Shown here one piece after another: positions 6,101 through 12,236 of a stretch of 12,236 nucleotides of DNA. The DNA is from Ruminococcaceae bacterium UBA5396 (GTDB taxonomy: Bacteria > Bacillota > Clostridia > Oscillospirales > Acutalibacteraceae): assembly GCA_002410715.1 (NCBI GenBank), contig DHOG01000102.1, positions 1-12,236 on the forward strand, read 5' to 3'. A model generated the notes under the pieces. It did no database searches and was not told the origin of the DNA. It saw only the letters and a list, made by a program, of their open reading frames with translations. The position numbers were made by a program, and so were the translations under genes. Positions within the stretch are counted from its first letter, which is position 1; each line of letters starts with the position of its first letter.

Positions 6101-6973
6101 TTATGCCATATAAAGTCTTTTCTCAATCGCTTTTGCAGTTTTGGTTGCCGCCAAACCTCCGAGTGATGTTTCTTTGAGAGCTTCCGGCATTTTTAATCCA
6201 ACATCCCGCATTGCATCAATCACCTCATCTGCCGGAATTGCGCTTTCAATTCCGGTGAGTGCAAGCTCGGCTGCGGTCAGTGCAATCGCTGCGTTTGATG
6301 CATTTCGCTTAACGCAGGGGACCTCAACCAGTCCCGCAACCGGATCGCACACCAAACCCATTGTGAATTTTAGACTGAAGGCACATGCCCAAGCGCACAT
6401 TTCAGGCGTACCATCCATCAGTTCAACCGCCGCTGATGCAGCCATAGCCGCTGCACTTCCGCATTCCGCCTGACAGCCCCCCTGTGCGCCGGATACAAAG
6501 GCACGCTTTGCAATTACCATCCCGATTCCGGCGCTGTTGAACAATCCACTTACCAGTTCTACATCCGATTTATGATATAATTCCCCTACCGAAAGCAGCA
6601 CACCGGGCAAAATACCGCATGAACCGGCGGTGGGAGAAGCCACAATCAGACCCATGCAAGCGTTATGCTCAGCCACCGCAAGTGCAATGGCAATGGCTCT
6701 ATGTGCCACGCCGGAAATCAGGCGTCCGCTTTGGCTGCTTTCGGAATAACGTTTCGCCATTCCTCCGCTGAGCCCGCTCGCCGACCTCTTATCCCCAAAG
6801 CCGCCCTTTGCCGCTTGCTTCATAACCGACAACTGCCGATGCATTTTCCCAATAATCTCGTCCTGCGAAACACCCATTTGCTCCGATTGAATCCGCAATA
6901 CCACGTCTGATATTTTACAGCTCCCTCTGTTTGCTTCCCCCACAAGCTGGCTTACAGATTTGATTTCTTTCAT
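6101..6973 (-). CDS. sdaAA: L-serine dehydratase, iron-sulfur-dependent, alpha subunit
   Basis: A 290-residue alpha subunit of the [4Fe-4S] enzyme that converts L-serine to pyruvate and ammonia in the cytoplasm. This is the full usual length. Family landmarks are LIVASPTAGSCGILPG (109-124), SGAQGGCQAECGSAAAMAASA (161-181) and MGLVCDPVAGLVEVPC (205-220). These contain the cysteines C119, C167, C171, C209 and C220, from which the cluster ligands are drawn. The beta subunit gene is 15 bases upstream on the same strand, as in Gram-positive bacteria where the enzyme is split. Start ATG at 6973; AAGGGGG overlaps the end of sdaAB about 11 bases before it. Its place behind an aldolase and amino-sugar-type genes suggests it handles a product of that pathway rather than general serine breakdown. 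Confidence 0.95.
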   Translation of the reverse strand: MKEIKSVSQLVGEANRGSCKISDVVLRIQSEQMGVSQDEIIGKMHRQLSVMKQAAKGGFGDKRSASGLSGGMAKRYSESSQSGRLISGVAHRAIAIALAVAEHNACMGLIVASPTAGSCGILPGVLLSVGELYHKSDVELVSGLFNSAGIGMVIAKRAFVSGAQGGCQAECGSAAAMAASAAVELMDGTPEMCAWACAFSLKFTMGLVCDPVAGLVEVPCVKRNASNAAIALTAAELALTGIESAIPADEVIDAMRDVGLKMPEALKETSLGGLAATKTAKAIEKRLYMA

Positions 6974-6988
6974 TCTGCATCAGCCCCC

Positions 6989-7654
6989 TTAAGCCGATAA
7001 TGGCTCAATCACCAGAACCTTTTTAATGTGTAAAATTTTTTTAAGACAAGCCTGAACATCTTGGCTTACAGGCTGGTCGGTTTCCACCACCATGATTGCC
7101 TGATTTATATTCGCCTGCCTGAACAGCCGCATAAATGCGATATTGATTTGGTTTTCAGCCAGAACGGCTGCCATCTCTGCAACAACCCCGGCTTTATCCC
7201 GGTTAATAATAACGGTTGTGTAATAATCAGCCGAAAAAGAGACCTCGATGCCGTTGATTTCTACAACTTTGATGGCTCCGCCCCCCACCGAAGAAACTAC
7301 AACAGTCGTGTCTTCCCCGCCAGAACCCTGTAACCGAATTTTTGCTGTATTGGGATGATATTTGTCCGAGCTGCCCTTTACAAACTTAAATTCAAGCCCC
7401 TGCCGCTTTGCAAGCGCAAAGCTGTCAATCATACGTACATCATCCGCATCAAAGCCCAGCAAGCCGCCTATGATGGCTTTGTCTGTTCCGTGACCACGAT
7501 AGGTACAGGCAAAGGAACCGTAAAGTATGATTTCCGCCTTTGCGGGGGCTGCCCCCAGCAGTTGGCGCGCCACCTTTCCCGCTCTCGACGCGCCCGCTGT
7601 ATGTGAGCTGGACGGTCCCACCATCACCGGTCCGATAATATCAAATACATTCAT
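6989..7654 (-). CDS. sdaAB: L-serine dehydratase, iron-sulfur-dependent, beta subunit
   Basis: A 221-residue beta subunit that pairs with the alpha subunit encoded just downstream. The N-terminal part contains the family signature MVGPSSSHTAGASRAG (11-26) and the segment YGSFACTYRGHGTDKA. The C-terminal region from about residue 147 (TVIINRDKAGVVAEMAAVLAEN and onward) is an ACT domain, a regulatory fold that often binds an amino acid. The ATG overlaps the TGA of the DapA-like gene as ATGA, and the ribosome site before it is weak. Translation is therefore probably coupled to the aldolase gene, which ties the two activities together functionally. Confidence 0.95.
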   Translation of the reverse strand: MNVFDIIGPVMVGPSSSHTAGASRAGKVARQLLGAAPAKAEIILYGSFACTYRGHGTDKAIIGGLLGFDADDVRMIDSFALAKRQGLEFKFVKGSSDKYHPNTAKIRLQGSGGEDTTVVVSSVGGGAIKVVEINGIEVSFSADYYTTVIINRDKAGVVAEMAAVLAENQINIAFMRLFRQANINQAIMVVETDQPVSQDVQACLKKILHIKKVLVIEPLSA

Positions 7655-8679
7655 TTCGGATCTCTCAAATTCGGGTACATATCAAGTACCCTGTCAATTT
7701 CCTCAACCTGACCGGACGAGAGGGTTTCTGCGGGATTCAGGCACCAGATTCCGTTCATGTGCCCGTCACGGCGCAGCACCTCATGAATACCGGCAATACA
7801 GCCCTTGAAGCCGTTTGCCACGTCAAAGAAGGCGGCATTTGCGTCGGTCACCTCTACCCCAAGCGCCAGCAGCTCCTGGGGAATACACGGCTGTCCGGCT
7901 GCCTCCTTTATTTTTTGAAACATCGCAACAACCGATTTGGTACAAACCGACCAATGTCCCAGCAGACCCCCCTCAAAGCGTTTTTCCACCGTCTTGCCGT
8001 CCACAGTAAAACGGTATGGCGTCAGTAAGTCAACCACAATATTATCATCGTTTCCTGTATACAGGGTGATTGCATCCCTGCGCGACGAAAAGGCGACGGC
8101 ACGAACCACGTCAATGGTTGTATAGCGATTAAAGGAGGCGCATTTGATTCCAATTACATTTTCAATCTCGCATATTCGCTGCCAGTATCGATAACTGAAC
8201 ACCCGCCCCCCCACCGATTGCTGCAGATAAAACCCGATAACCGGCATCACGGCGGCTACCGCTTTTGTCCGCTCAATCAGCTCCTCCTCGGAACGGTGGT
8301 TTAGTCCCCCCGGGCTGAGAAGAACCGCATCATAGCCATACTGCTTGGCAAGCTCGGCTTCTCTAACAGCGTTTTGGGTGTCGCCGCATACCCCTGCCAC
8401 CTTTACGATGGTTCTCCCCGTCTCTTGCTCGAAACATTGAATTTCTTCACCGGCCGTCTGCAAAACCGGTTCCAGCAGGTTGTGTTCCGGATCACGGATT
8501 TCAAACTGGGTGGTGTGGACAGCGGTCGCAATTCCGCCCACACCTGCATCAAGGTAGTATCGGGTGAGTTTTTTCTGCGCTGCTGCATCGAACCGACGGT
8601 TTTCATCCAGCGCTAAAGGTGTTGCGGGTATCACCGTTCCCGCTGCAAAGATTTCTAAAGCCTGTTGCTGTCTGTTCAT
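7651..8679 (-). CDS. DHDPS/NAL (DapA)-family aldolase, uncharacterised branch
   Basis: A 342-residue class I aldolase-type protein with the TIM-barrel pattern of dihydrodipicolinate synthase and N-acetylneuraminate lyase (PF00701). The Schiff-base lysine is K179 in GIKCASFNRY. Y151 in VIGFYLQQ stands where the catalytic tyrosine lies. The usual G-x-x-G-x-x-G-E region reads IATAVHTTQFEIRDPE (50-65), retaining the two threonines but losing the G-E end. It is longer than DapA (about 290 residues), with extra sequence near the C terminus. It is therefore probably not DapA itself but a lyase cleaving a keto-acid to pyruvate and an aldehyde, or a related reaction. The ATG at 8679 is chosen over 8748 because AAGGAG lies 9 bases before it and the longer form would run into the preceding gene. 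It overlaps sdaAB by ATGA. Confidence 0.85.
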   Translation of the reverse strand: MNRQQQALEIFAAGTVIPATPLALDENRRFDAAAQKKLTRYYLDAGVGGIATAVHTTQFEIRDPEHNLLEPVLQTAGEEIQCFEQETGRTIVKVAGVCGDTQNAVREAELAKQYGYDAVLLSPGGLNHRSEEELIERTKAVAAVMPVIGFYLQQSVGGRVFSYRYWQRICEIENVIGIKCASFNRYTTIDVVRAVAFSSRRDAITLYTGNDDNIVVDLLTPYRFTVDGKTVEKRFEGGLLGHWSVCTKSVVAMFQKIKEAAGQPCIPQELLALGVEVTDANAAFFDVANGFKGCIAGIHEVLRRDGHMNGIWCLNPAETLSSGQVEEIDRVLDMYPNLRDPK

Positions 8680-8692
8680 AAATATACTCTCC

Positions 8693-9718
8693 TTAGTAGC
8701 TGCCGCCGCGCTCTTCAAAATGGGTGGGCTTACCGAGTCCCCTGCCACCGTCTTTCAGCCATTCGCCCTGCCATTCGATTAAGGTATGGACCGGCACAGT
8801 CGGATAGCCGAACAGCTCCATTGCTTTGGATGCATCATTCAGATAAGCATCATTGCTTTCCGTCCCCTCAAATATCGGTTCTTTCCCGAGAATCTCACCC
8901 AGACGACGGGCGGCTTTTTTCACCGAAATGATTTCAGGCCCGGTTACATTCATCTTTAAGGCAGGTGAGGAAGCGTGAAGCAATCCCCGCAGCGCAATTT
9001 CATTGGCGCTGCCCTGCCAGATGCAGTTCATACAGGGCGTTGTGACAGAAATGGGCTTTTTCTGCAATATGTTATTCGCCAAATCATAAAGCACACCGTA
9101 CCGAAGATCCACCGCAAAATTCAGGCGATATAAAAATACTTTTGTTCCATAATGGTTGGCGGCATACTCAAATGCACGTTCTCGGGCAAGGCAGCTCATT
9201 GCATATTCCCCCACCGGCCGGGGTCTGTCGGCTTCGGTGCATCCTCCGGTATGAATCGGCACCATCGGGTAGATATTGCCCGATGAAAAAACCACTATAC
9301 GGGATTCATGAAACTGCTCCGCGATAAAGGCGGGCAGAGTGGCGTTCATCGCCCAAGTCTGCCATTCTTGCCCGTTTGTTCCGAATTTTCTTCCTGCCAT
9401 AAAAATAATATTCTCGGCCTTTGGCAGCGCCTGCCGTTGTTGGTGATTCAGCAAATCACAACGGATGGTCTCAACCCCATTTTTTTGAAGAAGCTCCAAC
9501 TCTTCTGCACCCGAAAACCTTGAAACCGCAATTACCTTGGCAGGATTGCCGGCTTTTTCAAGCGCCCGCTTTGCCAGAATACAAAGGGTAGGCCCCATTT
9601 TGCCGCCTGCACCCAGAACCATGATATCGCCGGATATTTGTTTCATATCCTGAATCAGTGCCTGTGAAGGTTCTGTCAGCATCTGGTTTAGTTTATCCTC
9701 TGTCCATTTCTTTTGCAT
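8693..9718 (-). CDS. NAD-dependent epimerase/dehydratase-like protein (extended SDR)
   Basis: A 341-residue protein of the extended short-chain dehydrogenase group. GDIMVLGAGGKMGPT (30-44) is the nucleotide-binding glycine motif. IIFMAGRKFG (104-113) and VVFSSGNIYP (142-151) supply the usual strand and active-site serine. The active-site tyrosine falls at Y172 in GEYAMSCLARER, but the lysine expected four residues later is replaced by C176, so normal SDR chemistry may be altered. The C-terminal half carries NIWP-like substrate-domain features such as MNVTGPEIISVKKAARRLGEILGK. It may epimerise, oxidise or only bind a nucleotide cofactor. Start ATG at 9718 has AGGAG 9 bases ahead and lies 3 bases after the M20 gene. 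The aldolase gene starts 13 bases downstream. Confidence 0.82.
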   Translation of the reverse strand: MQKKWTEDKLNQMLTEPSQALIQDMKQISGDIMVLGAGGKMGPTLCILAKRALEKAGNPAKVIAVSRFSGAEELELLQKNGVETIRCDLLNHQQRQALPKAENIIFMAGRKFGTNGQEWQTWAMNATLPAFIAEQFHESRIVVFSSGNIYPMVPIHTGGCTEADRPRPVGEYAMSCLARERAFEYAANHYGTKVFLYRLNFAVDLRYGVLYDLANNILQKKPISVTTPCMNCIWQGSANEIALRGLLHASSPALKMNVTGPEIISVKKAARRLGEILGKEPIFEGTESNDAYLNDASKAMELFGYPTVPVHTLIEWQGEWLKDGGRGLGKPTHFEERGGSY

Positions 9719-9721
9719 AAT

Positions 9722-11026
9722 TCATCTCTCCTGTTGATCTAAATAACGTATATACTCCTCTTTGGTCATAACCGGCTTGAACGTATTTTTAATTTCGGTC
9801 CCTGATTTTGCCTTGTCATATAGGAGGTCAATAACCGTCATTGCCAATATTTTTGCCGAAAGGATATATGCAGCATCGGGGTTGGCAATACCAAAATCCC
9901 TGCTGTGAGCAGCGCCCGAGAAGCCACCCATGGTGGGCTGGATACAAGGAATCAGATGACTTAAATCACCCATATCGGTGGAGCCTGTCATATCAACACC
10001 ATGGTATATATCCCGCTGTGGAACAAATGCGGCGGCATTCCCTTCAAACACTGCACTCAGGTTGTTATCTTGCATTAATGGCAGGTAGCCCGCCGTCGTT
10101 TTGATTTTTATTTTTGCCCCAACAGACATCGCCGCTCCGTTTACCGCCCGATCCACCTTTAGTGCTGCATCTTTCATTGCTTCCAGATTGCCTGCTCTGA
10201 CATAGGTTTCCATGGTCACGTTTGCCGGGATGGTGTTTACAATCTCGCCCCCGTTGGTGATAATCGGGTGAATCCGAATCTTATCCTCATCTCGAAAGGT
10301 CTCACGGTTGGCGTGAATCCCCATCAATGCCAGCATTGCCGCGTTGAGGGCGTTGACCCCTTTATACGGCTCGCTTCCGTGGGATTCCCTGCCTTTAAAT
10401 TCCATGGTCTTGTAAACAAACCCCAGACTTCCACCCTGCAGAAAAAGCTTTGTTTCGGGTGTTTCGGCATGTGAATGAATCATTATTGCCAAATCAACAT
10501 CATCAAACATGCCCTCATAAAGAAGCTGCTGCTTTCCGCCAAAATATTTGATTGTACCGTTTTCTTTGAGCTGCCTTCGGTAGGCGATATCCATGTACTC
10601 CTCTGCCGGAGCCGCCAAAAAGGTGACGCTTCCCCACAGCTCAGGCATTACCCCGCTTTTCAACAGACCGCAGGCCGCTCCCAGCATTGCGGCAACCTGC
10701 GCATTGTGTCCGCAGGCATGCGCCGCACCTGTCAGCCCGTCGGCATTCGGGTGATCCGTGCAGATGACCCCATCCATTTCACCGATGATACAAATATTCA
10801 GGTCAGCCGAATTTCCGCTTATCCTTCCCTTGATTCCTGTCACCGCAGCCGGATAGATATAGGGGATATTTAATTCATCAAGCTTACTTCGGATAAAAGC
10901 ACTGGTTTTGAGCTCCTTGTATCCAAGCTCCGGATGGTGTAAAAGGGTATTCCCCCAGGATAGAATGGTATCTTTATTCCTGTCTATCTCTGCACAGACC
11001 TTATTTTTTAGTGTCGTTACATCCAT
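9722..11026 (-). CDS. M20D-family amidohydrolase (AbgB / IAA-amino-acid hydrolase-like)
   Basis: A 434-residue cytoplasmic metallo-hydrolase that cleaves an amide bond, typically N-acyl amino acid conjugates or aminobenzoyl-glutamate. The di-metal ligands expected for the family are all present: C105 and H107 in AHACGHN, E142/E143 in APAEEY, H184/H186 in MIHSHAE and H374 in GAAHS. The usual Asp after CGH is Asn here. A dimerisation domain lies at about residues 205-320, with MEFKGRESHGSEPYKGVNA at its start. There is no signal peptide. Start ATG at 11026 has AGGAG 8 bases before it. It follows the nagB-like gene after about 70 bases that contain a hairpin, and is 3 bases from the SDR gene. 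It gives the locus a second deacylating activity besides the NagA-like enzyme, so at least two acyl groups or two substrates may be handled. Confidence 0.9.
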   Translation of the reverse strand: MDVTTLKNKVCAEIDRNKDTILSWGNTLLHHPELGYKELKTSAFIRSKLDELNIPYIYPAAVTGIKGRISGNSADLNICIIGEMDGVICTDHPNADGLTGAAHACGHNAQVAAMLGAACGLLKSGVMPELWGSVTFLAAPAEEYMDIAYRRQLKENGTIKYFGGKQQLLYEGMFDDVDLAIMIHSHAETPETKLFLQGGSLGFVYKTMEFKGRESHGSEPYKGVNALNAAMLALMGIHANRETFRDEDKIRIHPIITNGGEIVNTIPANVTMETYVRAGNLEAMKDAALKVDRAVNGAAMSVGAKIKIKTTAGYLPLMQDNNLSAVFEGNAAAFVPQRDIYHGVDMTGSTDMGDLSHLIPCIQPTMGGFSGAAHSRDFGIANPDAAYILSAKILAMTVIDLLYDKAKSGTEIKNTFKPVMTKEEYIRYLDQQER

Positions 11027-11042
11027 GCCCTCAACTCCTAAG

Positions 11043-11052
11043 TAACCGGTTA
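11043..11052. promoter_or_regulatory. TAACCGGTTA palindrome ahead of the M20D gene
   Basis: A perfect 10-base palindrome, extendable to 16 bases with one mismatched pair, lies between the internal hairpin and the M20D ribosome site. It shares the half-sites GTAACC and GGTTA with the inverted repeat ahead of the TetR gene, although the spacing differs. It could be an operator for an internal promoter, but short palindromes arise by chance. Confidence 0.25.
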
Positions 11053-11072
11053 GTTATTTTTTAGCCATAGGA

Positions 11073-11093
11073 AACCCCCGAATACCGGGGGTT
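11073..11093 (-). terminator. GC-rich hairpin between nagB-like and M20D genes
   Basis: AACCCCCG (11073-11080) pairs with CGGGGGTT (11086-11093) around a 5-base loop, an 8-bp stem with six G-C pairs, starting 5 bases beyond the nagB-like stop codon. On the minus strand only TTT follows immediately, then mixed bases and an A-rich run, so it is at most a partial terminator. It may lower downstream expression or protect the 3' end of a nagAB message. Confidence 0.5.
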
Positions 11094-11098
11094 AAATT

Positions 11099-11881
11099 TT
11101 AATGCTTGTCCAAAGCTTTGATTACGTCTCGTCCGCTGTCACTGTCGATATAAAGGGTTGCATCCGGATGAAGCCTCAGAATAGATGCCGGGAGGGTTTC
11201 ACGGATTTCACCAAACACTGTTTTGGTAACTGCCTGGGTTTTGGTATGATACGGCACCATGCAAAGGATTCTGGAAGCAGAAATCAATGCCGGAATCGTC
11301 AGGGTCAGGGCATGGGTCGGAACTTGATCAAGCGATTCAAAGCATCCGTCATTTACCTGCTGCTGTCTGCATTTCTCGTCCAGCTCAACCGCCCGCACTT
11401 CCATTGTATCGTCAAAATGGGCAACATGGGGATCATTAAACGCAATATGTCCGTTTTCACCGATTCCCATAAATACAATATCAGGTGGATTTTGCTGAAT
11501 CAGATTGCTGTAACGATTTATTTCATGATCTATGGAATCTGCCTGTCCGTTTATCAGCATGACGCTTTTAAATGAGACCTTATTAAATATCTTGTCCTTT
11601 AGAAAGTTGCCGAATCCCTGTGGAGCATCCGCCGGTAGCCCAATGTATTCATCCATATGAAATGCGTTGATTTTGCTCCAGTCCACATTGCTGTTGCAAA
11701 GGGCAGCTAGAAACTCATTTTGAGAGGGAGCAGCCGCAAATATTATGTTGCACTCGCCCTTCCTCTCAACCACCTCATTGAGTGCAGCCACCGCCTCCAA
11801 AGCTGCCGCCTCACCTAACCCTCTTGGGGTTTCAAATACTTTTACAAGCAGTTTCCCCGCTCTATGTTCTAATACCAACAT
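11099..11881 (-). CDS. Glucosamine-6-phosphate deaminase-like protein (NagB family, divergent)
   Basis: A 260-residue member of the glucosamine-6-phosphate isomerase/deaminase family (PF01182), close to the length of NagB. INAFHMDEYIGLP (71-83) contains the base D77. The loop FMGIGENGHIAFNDP (137-151) keeps H145, matching E. coli H143, but has N143 in place of D141 and D150 in place of E148. THALTLTIPAL and a C-terminal LRLHPDATLYID segment complete the fold. Family relatives release ammonia from an amino-sugar phosphate and form a keto-sugar phosphate. The altered catalytic residues make the exact substrate uncertain. The ATG at 11881 is preferred to the GTG at 11887 because AAAGG is then 5 bases away. 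It lies after the NagA-like gene, the standard pairing for amino-sugar breakdown. Confidence 0.88.
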   Translation of the reverse strand: MLVLEHRAGKLLVKVFETPRGLGEAAALEAVAALNEVVERKGECNIIFAAAPSQNEFLAALCNSNVDWSKINAFHMDEYIGLPADAPQGFGNFLKDKIFNKVSFKSVMLINGQADSIDHEINRYSNLIQQNPPDIVFMGIGENGHIAFNDPHVAHFDDTMEVRAVELDEKCRQQQVNDGCFESLDQVPTHALTLTIPALISASRILCMVPYHTKTQAVTKTVFGEIRETLPASILRLHPDATLYIDSDSGRDVIKALDKH

Positions 11882-11908
11882 GCTCACCTTTCCTCTAGCC
11901 CTTTTCTA

Positions 11909-12236
11909 TCAATCCGATTTGTAAATCACTCTGCCATCAATCATGGTCAATTTTATGTTAATCGCATGGTCAAACAGCACCAGATCTGCGTCAAACCCTT
12001 TTGCGACAGTGCCTTTTGATGCCGACTTGCCAATAATTTCGGCAGGAGTGGCTGTCATCATTTTTACAGCATCACAAAGCGGAACGCCTGCCTCTTTCAC
12101 CATGGTTCGAACAAGCCTATCGGCGGTACATACGCTGCCTGCAAATGCCTCGCGGTCGGGCAGATAGGCGACACCATTCTCTACGATAACCCTCTGACCA
12201 TGCCCCAGACTGCCAAGAATGCTCTCCCCATCGGGC
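11909..12236 (-). CDS. N-acetylglucosamine-6-phosphate deacetylase-like (NagA), C-terminal part, cut by the window edge
   Basis: The reading frame is open from the right edge to the TGA or TAA-type stop at 11909, giving about 108 residues of C-terminal sequence. It contains VIVENGVAYLPDREAFAGS, then ADRLVRTMVKEAGVPLCDAVKMMTATPAEIIG, then GTVAKGFDADLVLFD and a final IDGRVIYKSD. This order (G-V-A-x-L, A-G-S, helix, x-P-A-x-x-x-G, A-D-L-V) is the standard end of NagA amidohydrolases, which remove acetate from N-acetyl amino-sugar 6-phosphates. The metal ligands lie in the missing part. Another amidohydrolase-superfamily deacetylase is possible. It is the first visible gene of the operon, 21 to 27 bases before the NagB-like gene, and the operon promoter is probably outside the window. 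Confidence 0.85.
   Translation of the reverse strand, partial: PDGESILGSLGHGQRVIVENGVAYLPDREAFAGSVCTADRLVRTMVKEAGVPLCDAVKMMTATPAEIIGKSASKGTVAKGFDADLVLFDHAINIKLTMIDGRVIYKSD

Noticed and set aside
7651..8748. The DapA-like gene starting at 8748 and overlapping the SDR gene
   Set aside because: The longer start has no good ribosome site and would overlap the SDR coding end by more than 50 bases. AAGGAG before 8679 marks the real start.
11102..11575. A 157-residue plus-strand ORF
   Set aside because: It is antisense to the nagB-like gene and shows no domain. NagB motifs on the other strand settle the coding strand.
1..12236. CRISPR arrays, riboswitches, transposases or phage genes
   Set aside because: No regularly spaced repeats, no recognisable riboswitch core, and no transposase, integrase or phage structural motif was seen on either strand.

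Overview
The window looks like chromosomal DNA from an anaerobic, gut-type Clostridia (Firmicutes). This is inferred from strong AGGAG-like ribosome sites, TTG and GTG starts, iron-sulfur L-serine dehydratase split into two subunits, and a PocR-type AraC regulator. No single gene fixes the genus. There are no transporters, no ribosomal genes and no CRISPR array.

Left end (1-1025): the 3' part of a tRNA-Pro(CGG), two hairpins lying back to back, then a visibly AT-rich stretch holding the 5'-truncated remains of a FemAB/CelD-like GNAT acyltransferase. It ends with an unexplained 150-base stretch and a perfect 16-bp hairpin. This looks like decayed accessory DNA beside a tRNA.

Middle left (1026-3403): a minus-strand FAD-dependent oxidoreductase is divergent from a plus-strand PocR/AraC regulator that starts at TTG. 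The regulator ends in a hairpin that also serves as the terminator for the large minus-strand operon.

Right (3437-12236): ten co-directional minus-strand genes, nearly all with short gaps or ATGA overlaps. In transcription order they are a nagA-like deacetylase (cut by the window edge), a nagB-like deaminase/isomerase, an M20D amidohydrolase, an extended-SDR NAD(P) protein, a DapA/NAL-family aldolase, L-serine dehydratase beta and alpha, a TetR regulator, a Gfo/Idh/MocA oxidoreductase and an AP-endonuclease-2-type TIM-barrel isomerase. The TetR gene, with a palindrome ahead of it, may divide this into two transcription units.

Taken together the genes read as a catabolic locus: deacylation and deamination of an amino-sugar-like compound, redox or epimerisation, retro-aldol cleavage to pyruvate, and deamination of serine or a serine-like product. 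The substrate is not known to me. The nagB-like, SDR and TIM-barrel proteins all depart from textbook active-site motifs, so their usual names probably do not give their true substrates. The combination is the best candidate here for an undescribed pathway.
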